Origin: Micromonospora sp. 15K316
GTDB lineage: Bacteria > Actinomycetota > Actinomycetes > Mycobacteriales > Micromonosporaceae
Direction: 5' to 3'
Assembly: GCF_004348525.1 (NCBI RefSeq)
Contig: NZ_SMKG01000025.1
Span: 1-45,499, forward strand
Length of the DNA stretch: 45,499 nucleotides
In this document: positions 25,709 to 33,289 of the stretch, one piece after another
Numbering within the stretch: position 1 is the stretch's first letter
Layout of the letters: every line of letters starts with the position of its first letter
Position numbers and translations under genes: made by a program
Notes under the pieces: model-generated
What the model was told of the DNA's origin: nothing
Database searches by the model: none
Seen by the model: the letters and a program-made list of their open reading frames with translations, nothing else

Positions 25709-26077
25709 TCAGGGCCGGGCGGGTGGGTGGTCCAGCACGCAGAACTCGTTGCCCTCGGGGTCGGTGAGCACCACGAACGGCTCGTCGCCGGTCTGCCCGA
25801 CGTCCGCCCGCTGGGCGCCCAACGAGATGAGCCGCCGCACCTCCGCGTCCGCGTCGCCGTCGCCGACCACGTCGAGGTGGAGGCGGTTCTTGCCCAGCTT
25901 GGCCGTGCCCGAGCCCTGCAGCCACACGGTCGGCCCGGCCGCGGTTCGTTGCGGAAACAGCTTCGCGCTGCCGTCCTCGCCCTGCTCGACCGTGTAGCCG
26001 AGCGCGGCGGACCAGAACGCCGCCATGAGGCCGACGTCCTCGACGTCGACGGTGTACTGCGCCACTCGGACCACCAT
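25709..26077 (-). CDS. VOC-superfamily glyoxalase-like protein
   Basis: A 122-residue protein with one vicinal-oxygen-chelate fold: VAQYTVDVEDVGLMAAFWSA, ALGYTVEQGE, NRLHLDVVGDGDADAEVRRL and the closing motif VLTDPEGNEFCVLDHPP. The paired beta-alpha-beta-beta-beta modules and length match single-domain glyoxalase/bleomycin-resistance-like proteins. Conserved His in HLDV and Glu in GNEFCVL could bind metal. The substrate cannot be predicted. ATG 26077 is preceded by GGAGGTGG, a strong ribosome site. Confidence 0.87.
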   Translation of the reverse strand: MVVRVAQYTVDVEDVGLMAAFWSAALGYTVEQGEDGSAKLFPQRTAAGPTVWLQGSGTAKLGKNRLHLDVVGDGDADAEVRRLISLGAQRADVGQTGDEPFVVLTDPEGNEFCVLDHPPARP

Positions 26078-26435
26078 CCGCCACCTCCGGTATCCCGTGT
26101 TCGCAGCGGCGACGATCCTCTGCGCGATCTTGGAACTTCACGGCCTCTCCGAGGGCGCAACCGTTCCAAGATCTTCGGTAGTTGGAGCCTGTCGGGTTCC
26201 GCAGCCGCCGCCGTATCTCCCGGTTACCCCGAGCGGATCGCGGCGACACCGCCCACTGTGCCCGCCGCGAAGCACGGGCGGCGCCGGCCGGCAGTCGCGG
26301 AAGCTGGGCCGGCGCCCCGCGGAGCGGACTCCGCGAGACGCCGGCATCACCTCACCCCACCACAAGGGGTCGGTGCCCCAGCCGCCCGCCGGCGCGGAGC
26401 ACGACGGACGACCAGGTCGCTTACGGATTACCCGC
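26078..26435. other. 358-nt gene-free region with three inverted repeats
   Basis: No convincing gene lies between the VOC protein and the alpha-glucosidase. Three inverted repeats do. GATCTTGGAAC (26127-26137) pairs with GTTCCAAGATC (26164-26174) across 26 nt. GGCGCCGGCC (26280-26289) pairs with GGCCGGCGCC (26307-26316). CGCGGAG (26318-26324) pairs with CTCCGCG (26329-26335) across a CGGA loop. The last two could terminate transcription of the alpha-glucosidase, which reads leftward and ends at 26436. Confidence 0.5.
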
Positions 26436-28067
26436 TCAGCGTCGTTCGAACCAGGCCGCCGCGTCGACCGGCAGCAGACTCCCGGCAGCCGCCTCGGTGA
26501 GCGGTTCGCTCGCGACGCTCGGCTCGCCGTATTCGCTGATCGGGATCGGCGCGCCACCGATGTTGACCACGCAGGTCAGCTCGGTGCCGCCGGCGGAGCG
26601 GGAGAAGGCCAGCACGCCCGGCTCGGTGTCCCGCCAGGTGATCCCGCCCTCGGCGGTCAGCGCCGGATGCGTACGCCGGATCCGCAGCGCGTCGCGGTAG
26701 AGCTCCAGCGTCGAGCCGGGTACGCCGGCCTGGGCGGCCACCGAGAGCGCGGCCCAGGTGGCCGGGGCCGGCAGCCAGCTCAGCTCACATCCCTGCGGCC
26801 CGAAGCCGTACGGGGGCCGGTCACCACTCCACGGGATCGGCACCCGGCAGCCGTCCCGGCTCTCGCCGGTGCGCCGGAACGCCGGGTCCTGGCGCAGCTC
26901 GTCGGGGAGGTCGAGCACCTCGGGCAGACCCAGCTCCTCGCCCTGGTAGACGTATGCGCAACCGGGCAGCGCGAGCATCAGCAGGGCGGCGGCGCGGGCG
27001 CGGCGCAGCCCGTCGGGACCGTCGCCGTAGCGGGTGACGTGCCGCTGCTTGTCGTGGTTGGAGAGCACCCAGGTGGTCGGCGCCCCGACGATTGTCGCCT
27101 CGGCGAGCGCGGTGTCGATCACCTTGCGGAACGACTCGGCCGACCAGGTGGCGTCGAGGAAGTCGAAGCTGAAGGCCTGGTGCAGCTCGTCCGGGCCGAT
27201 GTAGCGGGCCAGCCGCTGCGGCGTCTCGGCCCACGCCTCGGCGACCGCCATCCGGCCGCCCGGGTAGCTGTCCAGGATGGGCCGCCAGGCGCGGTAGATC
27301 TCGTGGACCTCGTCCTGGTCGAAGTAGGGGAGGCGGCCCTTGCCGAGCAGCTCGACCTGGCGCCGGCCGGTGGTCATCGTGCTGAAGCCGACGTCGGGCA
27401 GCCCCGCCGCCTTGATCATCCCGTGGGCCACGTCGATCCGGAAGCCGTCCACGCCGCGGTCCAGCCAGAACCGCAGGATCTCCTCGAACTCGGCGCGGAC
27501 CTCGGGGTGTCGCCAGTCGAGGTCGGGCTGGGCCGGGTCGAAGAGGTGCAGGTACCACTGGCCGTCGGCGACCCGCGTCCAGGCCGGTCCGCCGAAGATG
27601 CTCTCCCAGTCGTTGGGCGGCTCCTCGCCGTGCTCGCCCCGACCCTCGGCGAAGAGGTAGCGGGCGCGCTCCGGCGAGCCGGGGCCGGCGGCGAGCGCGG
27701 CGACGAACCAGGGGTGCGCGCTCGAGGTGTGGTTGGGCACCAGGTCGACGATGATCCGCAGCCCGAGGGCGTGCGCGTCGCCGACCATCGACTCGAAGTC
27801 GGCGAGGGTGCCGAAGCTCGGATCGACGTCGCGGTAGTCGACCACGTCGTAGCCGCCGTCGACCATCGGCGAGGTGTAGAAGGGGGTCAGCCAGAGCGCG
27901 TCGACCCCGAGGTCACGCAGGTACGGCAGGCGCTGCCGGATCCCGGCGAGGTCGCCGACCCCGTCGCCGTTCGCGTCCGCGAAGCTGCGCACGTAGACCT
28001 GGTAGACGACCGCCGACCGCCACCAGTCGGGATCGGCGGTCGGCGGGGTGGGGTGGCTGGTGGTCAT
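26436..28067 (-). CDS. Alpha-glucosidase / oligo-1,6-glucosidase, glycoside hydrolase family 13
   Basis: A 543-residue cytosolic GH13 enzyme that should release glucose from maltose or maltodextrins. The catalytic barrel starts with VVYQVYVRSFADANGDGVGD (about residues 20-39). Conserved regions are DLVPNHTS, the nucleophile Asp in GFRIDVAHGM, the acid/base Glu in MAVAEAWAE and the transition-state Asp in VLSNHDKQRH. A C-terminal beta domain follows. No signal peptide is present. The ATG at 28067 is preceded by only a weak ribosome site. A promoter and operator-like palindrome lie 69-114 nt upstream, so it is a separate unit beside lacI. Its preference for alpha-1,4 or alpha-1,6 bonds cannot be told from motifs. 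Confidence 0.92.
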   Translation of the reverse strand: MTTSHPTPPTADPDWWRSAVVYQVYVRSFADANGDGVGDLAGIRQRLPYLRDLGVDALWLTPFYTSPMVDGGYDVVDYRDVDPSFGTLADFESMVGDAHALGLRIIVDLVPNHTSSAHPWFVAALAAGPGSPERARYLFAEGRGEHGEEPPNDWESIFGGPAWTRVADGQWYLHLFDPAQPDLDWRHPEVRAEFEEILRFWLDRGVDGFRIDVAHGMIKAAGLPDVGFSTMTTGRRQVELLGKGRLPYFDQDEVHEIYRAWRPILDSYPGGRMAVAEAWAETPQRLARYIGPDELHQAFSFDFLDATWSAESFRKVIDTALAEATIVGAPTTWVLSNHDKQRHVTRYGDGPDGLRRARAAALLMLALPGCAYVYQGEELGLPEVLDLPDELRQDPAFRRTGESRDGCRVPIPWSGDRPPYGFGPQGCELSWLPAPATWAALSVAAQAGVPGSTLELYRDALRIRRTHPALTAEGGITWRDTEPGVLAFSRSAGGTELTCVVNIGGAPIPISEYGEPSVASEPLTEAAAGSLLPVDAAAWFERR

Positions 28068-28135
28068 CGGTGCGGTCCCCGTTCTCCGGCGCGGTAGGGC
28101 GGCGCCCGCCGTACGACGGGCGCGGGCGTCCGAGC

Positions 28136-28181
28136 AGAATGCCGGTCGGGTGCTGCAAGAGTCAAGCAGCCCTTGCGCAAG
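28136..28181 (-). promoter_or_regulatory. Promoter and operators for the alpha-glucosidase
   Basis: On the minus strand TTGACT (28165-28160) is followed after 18 nt by CATTCT (28141-28136). The perfect palindrome CTTGCGCAAG lies at 28172-28181, just upstream of the -35, and the half-site CTTGCAG (28159-28153) lies in the spacer. CTTGC-type sites bind LacI-family maltose regulators in related actinomycetes; binding by the neighbouring LacI protein is inferred. Confidence 0.6.
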
Positions 28182-28207
28182 GATTGCGCCCGCTCTGCGG
28201 CCGCCGG

Positions 28208-29275
28208 TCAGGCCGTCGCGGCCAGCGTGGGTGGGGTCGACCGCCCGGCGCCGCTGGGCCGGGCCGGTGCGACAGCGGTGGAGCCGCGGACCACCAGCTC
28301 GGGGCGGAAGAGGTACTCGGAGTGCGGGGCGCCGTGCCCGTTGATCTCGTCGACCAGGGCTCGGACGGCGGCCACCGACATCGCGGGGACCGGCTGCCGC
28401 ATGGTGGTCAGCGGCGGATCGGTGAACGCCATCAGCGGTGAGTCGTCGTAGCCGACCACGGAGAGGTCGGACGGTACGGAGAGGCCGCGCTGCCGGGCCG
28501 CCCGGACCGCGCCCAGCGCCATCAGGTCCGAGCCGCAGACGACGCCGGTGACGCCCCGGTCGAGCAGCCGTCCGGCGGCCGCCTCGCCGCCCTCGACGCC
28601 GAAGAGGCTCAACTCGGCGAGCCCGTCCAGTTCGGACTCGGCGAGACCGGCGAGCCGGGTCATCGCGGCGCGCCAGCCGGCCACCTTGCGGCGTACCGGC
28701 ACGAAGCGGTCCGGCCCGGTGATCAGGCCGATCCGGCGGTGCCCGAGCGCCACCAGGTGCGCGACGGCCAGCTCGGCGGCCTCGCCGTCGTCGCAGGAGA
28801 CGAAGGGTGCGGGCACGTCCGGCACGTACCCGTTGATCATCACGATCGGCAGTGGACGGGAGAGCAGCGCCCGGTACCGGTCGTGGTTGGCCGCGGTGTC
28901 GGCGTGCAGTCCGGAGACGAAGACGATGCCGGAGACCTGGCGGTCCAGCAGCATCTCGACGTACTCGTCCTCGGTGACCCCGCCGGGGGTCTGGGTGCAG
29001 AGCACGGGGGTGAACCCGCTCTGCGCCAGAGTGGACTCGATGACCTGGGCGAAGGCGGGGAAGATCGGGTTGTCCAGCTCCGGCACCACCAGGCCCACCA
29101 GGCCGGCGCTGCGTTTGCGCAGCCGGGCGGGGCGCTCGTAGCCGAGCACGTCGAGGGCGGTGAGCACGGCCTGCCGGGTCTCCGGGGCGACGCCGGGGCG
29201 GTCGTTGAGCACCCGCGACACCGTGGCCTCGCTGACTTCGGCCTGCTGGGCGATGTCGGAGAGTCGAGCGCGCAT
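28208..29275 (-). CDS. LacI-family regulator of maltodextrin genes
   Basis: A 355-residue LacI/GalR repressor. The N-terminal HTH reads LSDIAQQAEVSEATVSRVLN (about residues 5-24), followed by the hinge DRPGVAPETRQAVLTALDVL. The periplasmic-binding-protein-like domain has VGLVVPELDNPIFPAFAQVI and ends near GRSTPPTLAATA. It stands between the alpha-glucosidase and the divergent malEFG operon and is most likely a MalR-type repressor released by maltose or maltodextrin. ATG 29275 is chosen because a TAGAGT box lies exactly 7 nt upstream with no ribosome site, as in a leaderless gene; GTG 29284 is in frame. A GCAAG-TT-CTTGC palindrome in its promoter suggests autoregulation. Confidence 0.9.
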   Translation of the reverse strand: MRARLSDIAQQAEVSEATVSRVLNDRPGVAPETRQAVLTALDVLGYERPARLRKRSAGLVGLVVPELDNPIFPAFAQVIESTLAQSGFTPVLCTQTPGGVTEDEYVEMLLDRQVSGIVFVSGLHADTAANHDRYRALLSRPLPIVMINGYVPDVPAPFVSCDDGEAAELAVAHLVALGHRRIGLITGPDRFVPVRRKVAGWRAAMTRLAGLAESELDGLAELSLFGVEGGEAAAGRLLDRGVTGVVCGSDLMALGAVRAARQRGLSVPSDLSVVGYDDSPLMAFTDPPLTTMRQPVPAMSVAAVRALVDEINGHGAPHSEYLFRPELVVRGSTAVAPARPSGAGRSTPPTLAATA

Positions 29276-29282
29276 GGCGGGC

Positions 29283-29355
29283 ACTCTAGCTCAAGGGCAA
29301 GTTCTTGCGGACGGCGCTGCAAAGTCTTCCATTCCCTGAAACGTCTTGCTAGCGT
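29283..29355. promoter_or_regulatory. Divergent lacI-malE promoter region with palindromic operator
   Basis: The minus-strand -10 of lacI (TAGAGT) is at 29288-29283. The palindrome GCAAG-TT-CTTGC is at 29297-29308, upstream of that box. For malE, TTCCAT (29327-29332) and TAGCGT (29350-29355) are 17 nt apart, with half-sites CTGCAAAG at 29318-29325 and CTTGC at 29345-29349 near them. A regulator bound here could act on both directions. Confidence 0.5.
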
Positions 29356-29474
29356 CCCCGCAACACAGGAGCGCCGCGGCGCAGCACCCCCGTGCGCCGG
29401 TTGGCACGAACCTCCGACGTTCCCACTCCGCGGGCGCCCTCCCCCGGCGAACCGCCACGACGACAGGAGTACCG

Positions 29475-30722
29475 ATGCGCATCCGTACCGCGGGTGTGGT
29501 CGCCGTCTTCACCCTGGCGCTCGCCGCCTCGGGTTGTGGCGGCGGCAGCGACGAGCCGGCCACGAACGAATCCCCCAAGGCGGCCGGCGGCAAGCTGGTG
29601 ATCTGGGCCGACGACAAGCGGACCGCCGCCCTCAAGCCGTTCGCCGAGACCTTCGGGCGGGAGAACGGCGTCACCGTCGAGGTGCAGGCCGTCTCGAAGG
29701 ACCTGCAGACCAACTTCGTCACCGCGGCACAACAGGGCAGCGGGCCGGACGTCGTGGTCGGCGCGCACGACTGGATCGGCAACATGGTGCAGAACGGCGC
29801 CATCGACCCGGTGCAGCTCGCCGCCGACCAGAAGAGCGCCTTCAACGAGACCGCGATCAAGGCGGTGACCTTCAACGGCCAGCTCTACGGCGTCCCGTAC
29901 GCCATGGAGAACCTCGCGCTGATCCGCAACACCGCGCTGGCCCCCGAGGCGCCGAAGACCGTCGAGGAGCTCGTCGCCACCGGCAAGCGGCTCAAGGCGG
30001 AGAAGAAGGCCAGCGAGATCCTCTGCCTCCAGTCCGGCCAGAACGGCGACGCCTACCACATCTACCCGCTCTACACCTCGGCCGGCGGCTACCTCTTCGG
30101 CACCACCGCCGACGGCGACTACGACCCGAAGGACCTCGGCGTCGGCAAGCCCGAGTCGATCGAGGCGTTCAAGAAGATCGGCGCGCTGGGCGAGAAGGGC
30201 GAGGGCGCGTTGAAGCGGTCCATCACGCCGGAGAACTCGATCGCCACCTTCACCGGCAAGAAGTGCGCCTTCCTCGTCTCCGGCCCCTGGGCGGTGGCGG
30301 ACGTGAAGAAGGCCGGCATCTCGTACGACATCACCCCCGTGCCCGGCTTCGCCGGCGGCAAGGAGGCCCAGCCGTTCGTCGGCGTGCAGGCGTTCTACGT
30401 CGCGTCGAAGGGGAAGAACAAGGCGCTGGCACAGGAGTTCGTGGCGAACCACGTGACCAAGCCGGAGCTGGCTGTGGCGCTGTACCAGGCCGAACCGCGA
30501 CCGCCGGCGCTGACCGCCGCGCTCGACCAGGTCAAGGGCGGCGACCCGGACCTCGCCAAGTTCACCGAGGCAGGCAGGAACGGCCAGGTGCTCCCGGCGA
30601 TCCCGGCGATGGCCGCGATCTGGGACCCGTTCGGCAAGGCGGAGGCGGCCGTCATCGGCGGCGCCGACCCCGCCAGGACCATCACCGCCGCCGGACAGAC
30701 CATCGCGGGTCAGATCAAGTAA
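29475..30722 (+). CDS. malE: Maltodextrin ABC transporter substrate-binding lipoprotein
   Basis: A 415-residue extracytoplasmic binding protein (family 1). The lipoprotein signal MRIRTAGVVAVFTLALAAS precedes the lipobox Cys at residue 20 (LAASGC), so the mature protein would be lipid-anchored outside the membrane. The mature region has LVIWADDKRTAALKPFAETF, GPDVVVGAHDWIGNM, YGVPYAMENLALIRN and FVGVQAFYVASKGK, as in maltose-binding proteins. ATG 29475 has AGGAG 7 nt upstream. Its TAA shares one base with malF. The preceding leader is about 110 nt. Ligand specificity for maltose or longer dextrins is inferred from neighbours. Confidence 0.92.
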   Translation: MRIRTAGVVAVFTLALAASGCGGGSDEPATNESPKAAGGKLVIWADDKRTAALKPFAETFGRENGVTVEVQAVSKDLQTNFVTAAQQGSGPDVVVGAHDWIGNMVQNGAIDPVQLAADQKSAFNETAIKAVTFNGQLYGVPYAMENLALIRNTALAPEAPKTVEELVATGKRLKAEKKASEILCLQSGQNGDAYHIYPLYTSAGGYLFGTTADGDYDPKDLGVGKPESIEAFKKIGALGEKGEGALKRSITPENSIATFTGKKCAFLVSGPWAVADVKKAGISYDITPVPGFAGGKEAQPFVGVQAFYVASKGKNKALAQEFVANHVTKPELAVALYQAEPRPPALTAALDQVKGGDPDLAKFTEAGRNGQVLPAIPAMAAIWDPFGKAEAAVIGGADPARTITAAGQTIAGQIK

Positions 30723-32356
30723 TGAGCACGTCGCCGTCCGGCCCGGGGTCCACACAGGCCCCGGGCCGGGAGCCCGTCGGCTCCCGGCCCGCGAAGCGCC
30801 GTACCGCGCGTGACCACGCGCCGATCACCCTGACCGGCCTCGCGGTCAAGGTGGTCCTGCTCGGCCTCGTGGCCGGGATCGCGATCTGGGCGGCCTTCCC
30901 ACTGATCGAGGCGGGGAAGTGGGCCGGGCTGGCCCTGCTGGTCGCCACCACTGCCGGGCTCTTCCATCTCTACCTCACCCGCCGGCACGTGCCCGCCAAG
31001 TACCTGGTTCCGGGCACGCTCTTCCTGATCGCGTTCCAGGTCGTCCCGGTCCTCTACACGGCCGGCACGGCCTTCACCAACTTCGGCGACGGGCACCGCG
31101 GCGACAAGCAGGGCGCGATCGTCGCCATCCAGACCGCCTCGGTCAAGCAGGTGCCCGGCTCCACCGAGTACGCCCTCTCCGTCGCCACCGAGGGCGACCC
31201 CGCCACCGGCCCGCTGGTCTTCCTGGTCACCGACCCGGCCGGCGGCGCCGTCTCGGTCGGCGACGGCACCGGGCTGCGCCGGCTCGACGCCGGTGAGGTC
31301 ACCGTGGCGCCCGGCGGAAAGGTCACCGCCGCCGACGGTTACACCGTGCTGAACTTCGGCCAGGCCAGCGCCCGCAGCCAGGAGATCACCGACCTGGTCG
31401 TGCCGACCGCCGGTGGCGCGCTGCGCTCCTCGGGCCTGTCCCGCGCCTACGAGGGCAAGGCGGTCCGGGCGTACGACGCCGGATGCGACTGCGTCCGGGA
31501 CAGCGAGACCGGCCGGACGTGGACCGCGGACGAGTCCACCGGATCCTTCGTGGCCGCCGACGGCGAGCGCCTCGCCCAGGGGTGGAAGGTCGGCGTCGGG
31601 CTGCGCAACTTCACCCGGGTGCTCACCGACCCGAACATCTCCGGGCCCTTCCTCGGCACGCTCGTCTGGAACTTCGCCTTCGCCGTCGGCTCCACCGGCG
31701 GCACGTTCCTGCTGGGCACGTTCGTGGCGCTCGCCCTGCACTCGCCCCGGATGCGCGGCACGAACCTCTACCGGGTGCTGCTGATCCTGCCGTACGCCAT
31801 GCCGTCGTTCGCGATGCTGCTGGTCTGGCGGGACATGTTCAACTCCGACTTCGGCCTGATCAACAACCTCTTCGGGCTCGGCGTCAACTGGTTCGGCGAG
31901 GAGTGGTCCGCACGCGCCGCGGTGCTGCTGGTGCAGCTCTGGCTCGGCTACCCGTACATGTTCCTGGTGGCCACCGGCGCGCTCCAGGCCATCCCGCGCG
32001 AGCTGACCGAGGCGACCTCGGTCGACGGCGCGTCGCCGTGGCAGTCGTTCCGCGCGGTCACCCTGCCGCTGCTGCTGGTCGCGCTCTCGCCGCTGCTGAT
32101 CTCGTCGTTCGCGTACAACTTCAACAACTTCAACGCGATCTACCTGACCACCGAGGGCGGCCCGTTCCCGGCCGACAACCCGACCAACGGCGCGACCGAC
32201 CTGCTGATCACCTACACCTACCGGCTGGCGTTCGGCGGGCAGGGGGCCGAGTTCGGGTTCGCCGCGGCCATCTCGCTCTTCATCTTCGCCATCGTCGCGG
32301 TCGTCTCGGCGGTCAGCTTCCGACGCACCCGCAAGCAGGAGGAGGTGTACGCATGA
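30722..32356 (+). CDS. malF: Maltodextrin ABC transporter permease MalF
   Basis: A 544-residue permease. After a 35-residue polar N-terminus, hydrophobic segments lie at about residues 36-60, 65-82 and 92-118. A long extracytoplasmic loop follows (about 119-300), as in MalF's P2 loop, here with a CDC pair in DAGCDCVRDSETG. Membrane segments with the transporter core follow, including the EAA-type motif EATSVDGASPWQSFRAVTLP that contacts the ATPase. It overlaps malE by one base and malG by four (ATGA), so the three are one operon. No ATPase gene is present; a shared MsiK-type subunit encoded elsewhere is expected. Confidence 0.93.
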   Translation: MSTSPSGPGSTQAPGREPVGSRPAKRRTARDHAPITLTGLAVKVVLLGLVAGIAIWAAFPLIEAGKWAGLALLVATTAGLFHLYLTRRHVPAKYLVPGTLFLIAFQVVPVLYTAGTAFTNFGDGHRGDKQGAIVAIQTASVKQVPGSTEYALSVATEGDPATGPLVFLVTDPAGGAVSVGDGTGLRRLDAGEVTVAPGGKVTAADGYTVLNFGQASARSQEITDLVVPTAGGALRSSGLSRAYEGKAVRAYDAGCDCVRDSETGRTWTADESTGSFVAADGERLAQGWKVGVGLRNFTRVLTDPNISGPFLGTLVWNFAFAVGSTGGTFLLGTFVALALHSPRMRGTNLYRVLLILPYAMPSFAMLLVWRDMFNSDFGLINNLFGLGVNWFGEEWSARAAVLLVQLWLGYPYMFLVATGALQAIPRELTEATSVDGASPWQSFRAVTLPLLLVALSPLLISSFAYNFNNFNAIYLTTEGGPFPADNPTNGATDLLITYTYRLAFGGQGAEFGFAAAISLFIFAIVAVVSAVSFRRTRKQEEVYA

Positions 32357-33282
32357 CCGCGCTCACCGGGACCCCGGTCACCGGCGGCACGGCCGGTGCG
32401 CCCCCGGCCAACCGGAACGGAACGGGGCGGCGGAACCGCTGGTTCGCGCAGGTGGGCTGGCGGCACGGGGTGGCGGTGCTCGCCGTGCTCTTCAGCCTCT
32501 TCCCGATCGTCTTCGTGCTCTCGGCCGCGCTCAATCCGCTCGGCACCCTCTCCTCGACGGCGCTGGTGCCGAACTCCGGCGTGTCGTTCGGGAACTTCAC
32601 CGAACTGTTCGGCCGGACCGCCTTCGCGCGGTGGTTCGTCAACTCCCTGCTCATCGCCGGCCTCGCCGCGCTCGCCTCGATCACCCTCTCGGCGCTGGCG
32701 GCGTACGCCTTCTCCCGGATGCGGTTCCGGGGCCGGCGGGTCGGGCTGCTCTCGCTGCTGCTGATCCAGATGTTCCCGCAGTTCCTGGCGATCGTGGCGA
32801 TCTTCCTGATCTTCACCACCGTCACCGACCTGTGGCCGGCGGTCGGCTTCAACACCCCCTGGGGTCTCTTCCTCCTTTACCTGGGCGGCGCGCTGGGCGT
32901 GAACACCTGGCTGATGAAGGGCTTCTTCGACACCCTGCCGAGAGAGCTCGACGAGTCGGCCACGATGGACGGCGCCACGCACGCCCAGATCTTCTTCCGG
33001 ATCATGCTGCCGCTGGTGGCGCCGATCCTCGCGGTGACCGGCCTGCTCGCCTTCATCGGTACCGTCAACGAGTTCCTGATGGCGAACGTCTTCCTGACCG
33101 ACACCGGGTCGAAGACCCTCGCGGTCGGCATGTACGGCCTGTTGCAGGGCGACGAGCGGAACAACAACTTCGGCATCTTCGCGGCGGCCACCCTGCTCAC
33201 CGCGATCCCCACGGTGGTGGTCTTCCAGTTCCTCCAGCGCTACATCGTCTCCGGCCTCACCGCCGGAGCGGTGAAGGGCTAG
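32353..33282 (+). CDS. malG: Maltodextrin ABC transporter permease MalG
   Basis: A 309-residue permease with six membrane segments after a polar 35-residue N-terminus. It carries the EAA loop ELDESATMDGATHAQIFFRI and the preceding NTWLMKGFFDTLPR, typical of MalG. The region LIQMFPQFLAIVAIFLIFTT and the C-terminal QFLQRYIVSGLTAGAVKG are also family hallmarks. With MalF it forms the membrane channel for maltodextrins. Its ATG overlaps the malF stop (ATGA), and the GH13 gene starts 7 nt after its own stop. Confidence 0.93.
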   Translation: MTALTGTPVTGGTAGAPPANRNGTGRRNRWFAQVGWRHGVAVLAVLFSLFPIVFVLSAALNPLGTLSSTALVPNSGVSFGNFTELFGRTAFARWFVNSLLIAGLAALASITLSALAAYAFSRMRFRGRRVGLLSLLLIQMFPQFLAIVAIFLIFTTVTDLWPAVGFNTPWGLFLLYLGGALGVNTWLMKGFFDTLPRELDESATMDGATHAQIFFRIMLPLVAPILAVTGLLAFIGTVNEFLMANVFLTDTGSKTLAVGMYGLLQGDERNNNFGIFAAATLLTAIPTVVVFQFLQRYIVSGLTAGAVKG

Positions 33283-33289
33283 CGGGCGC

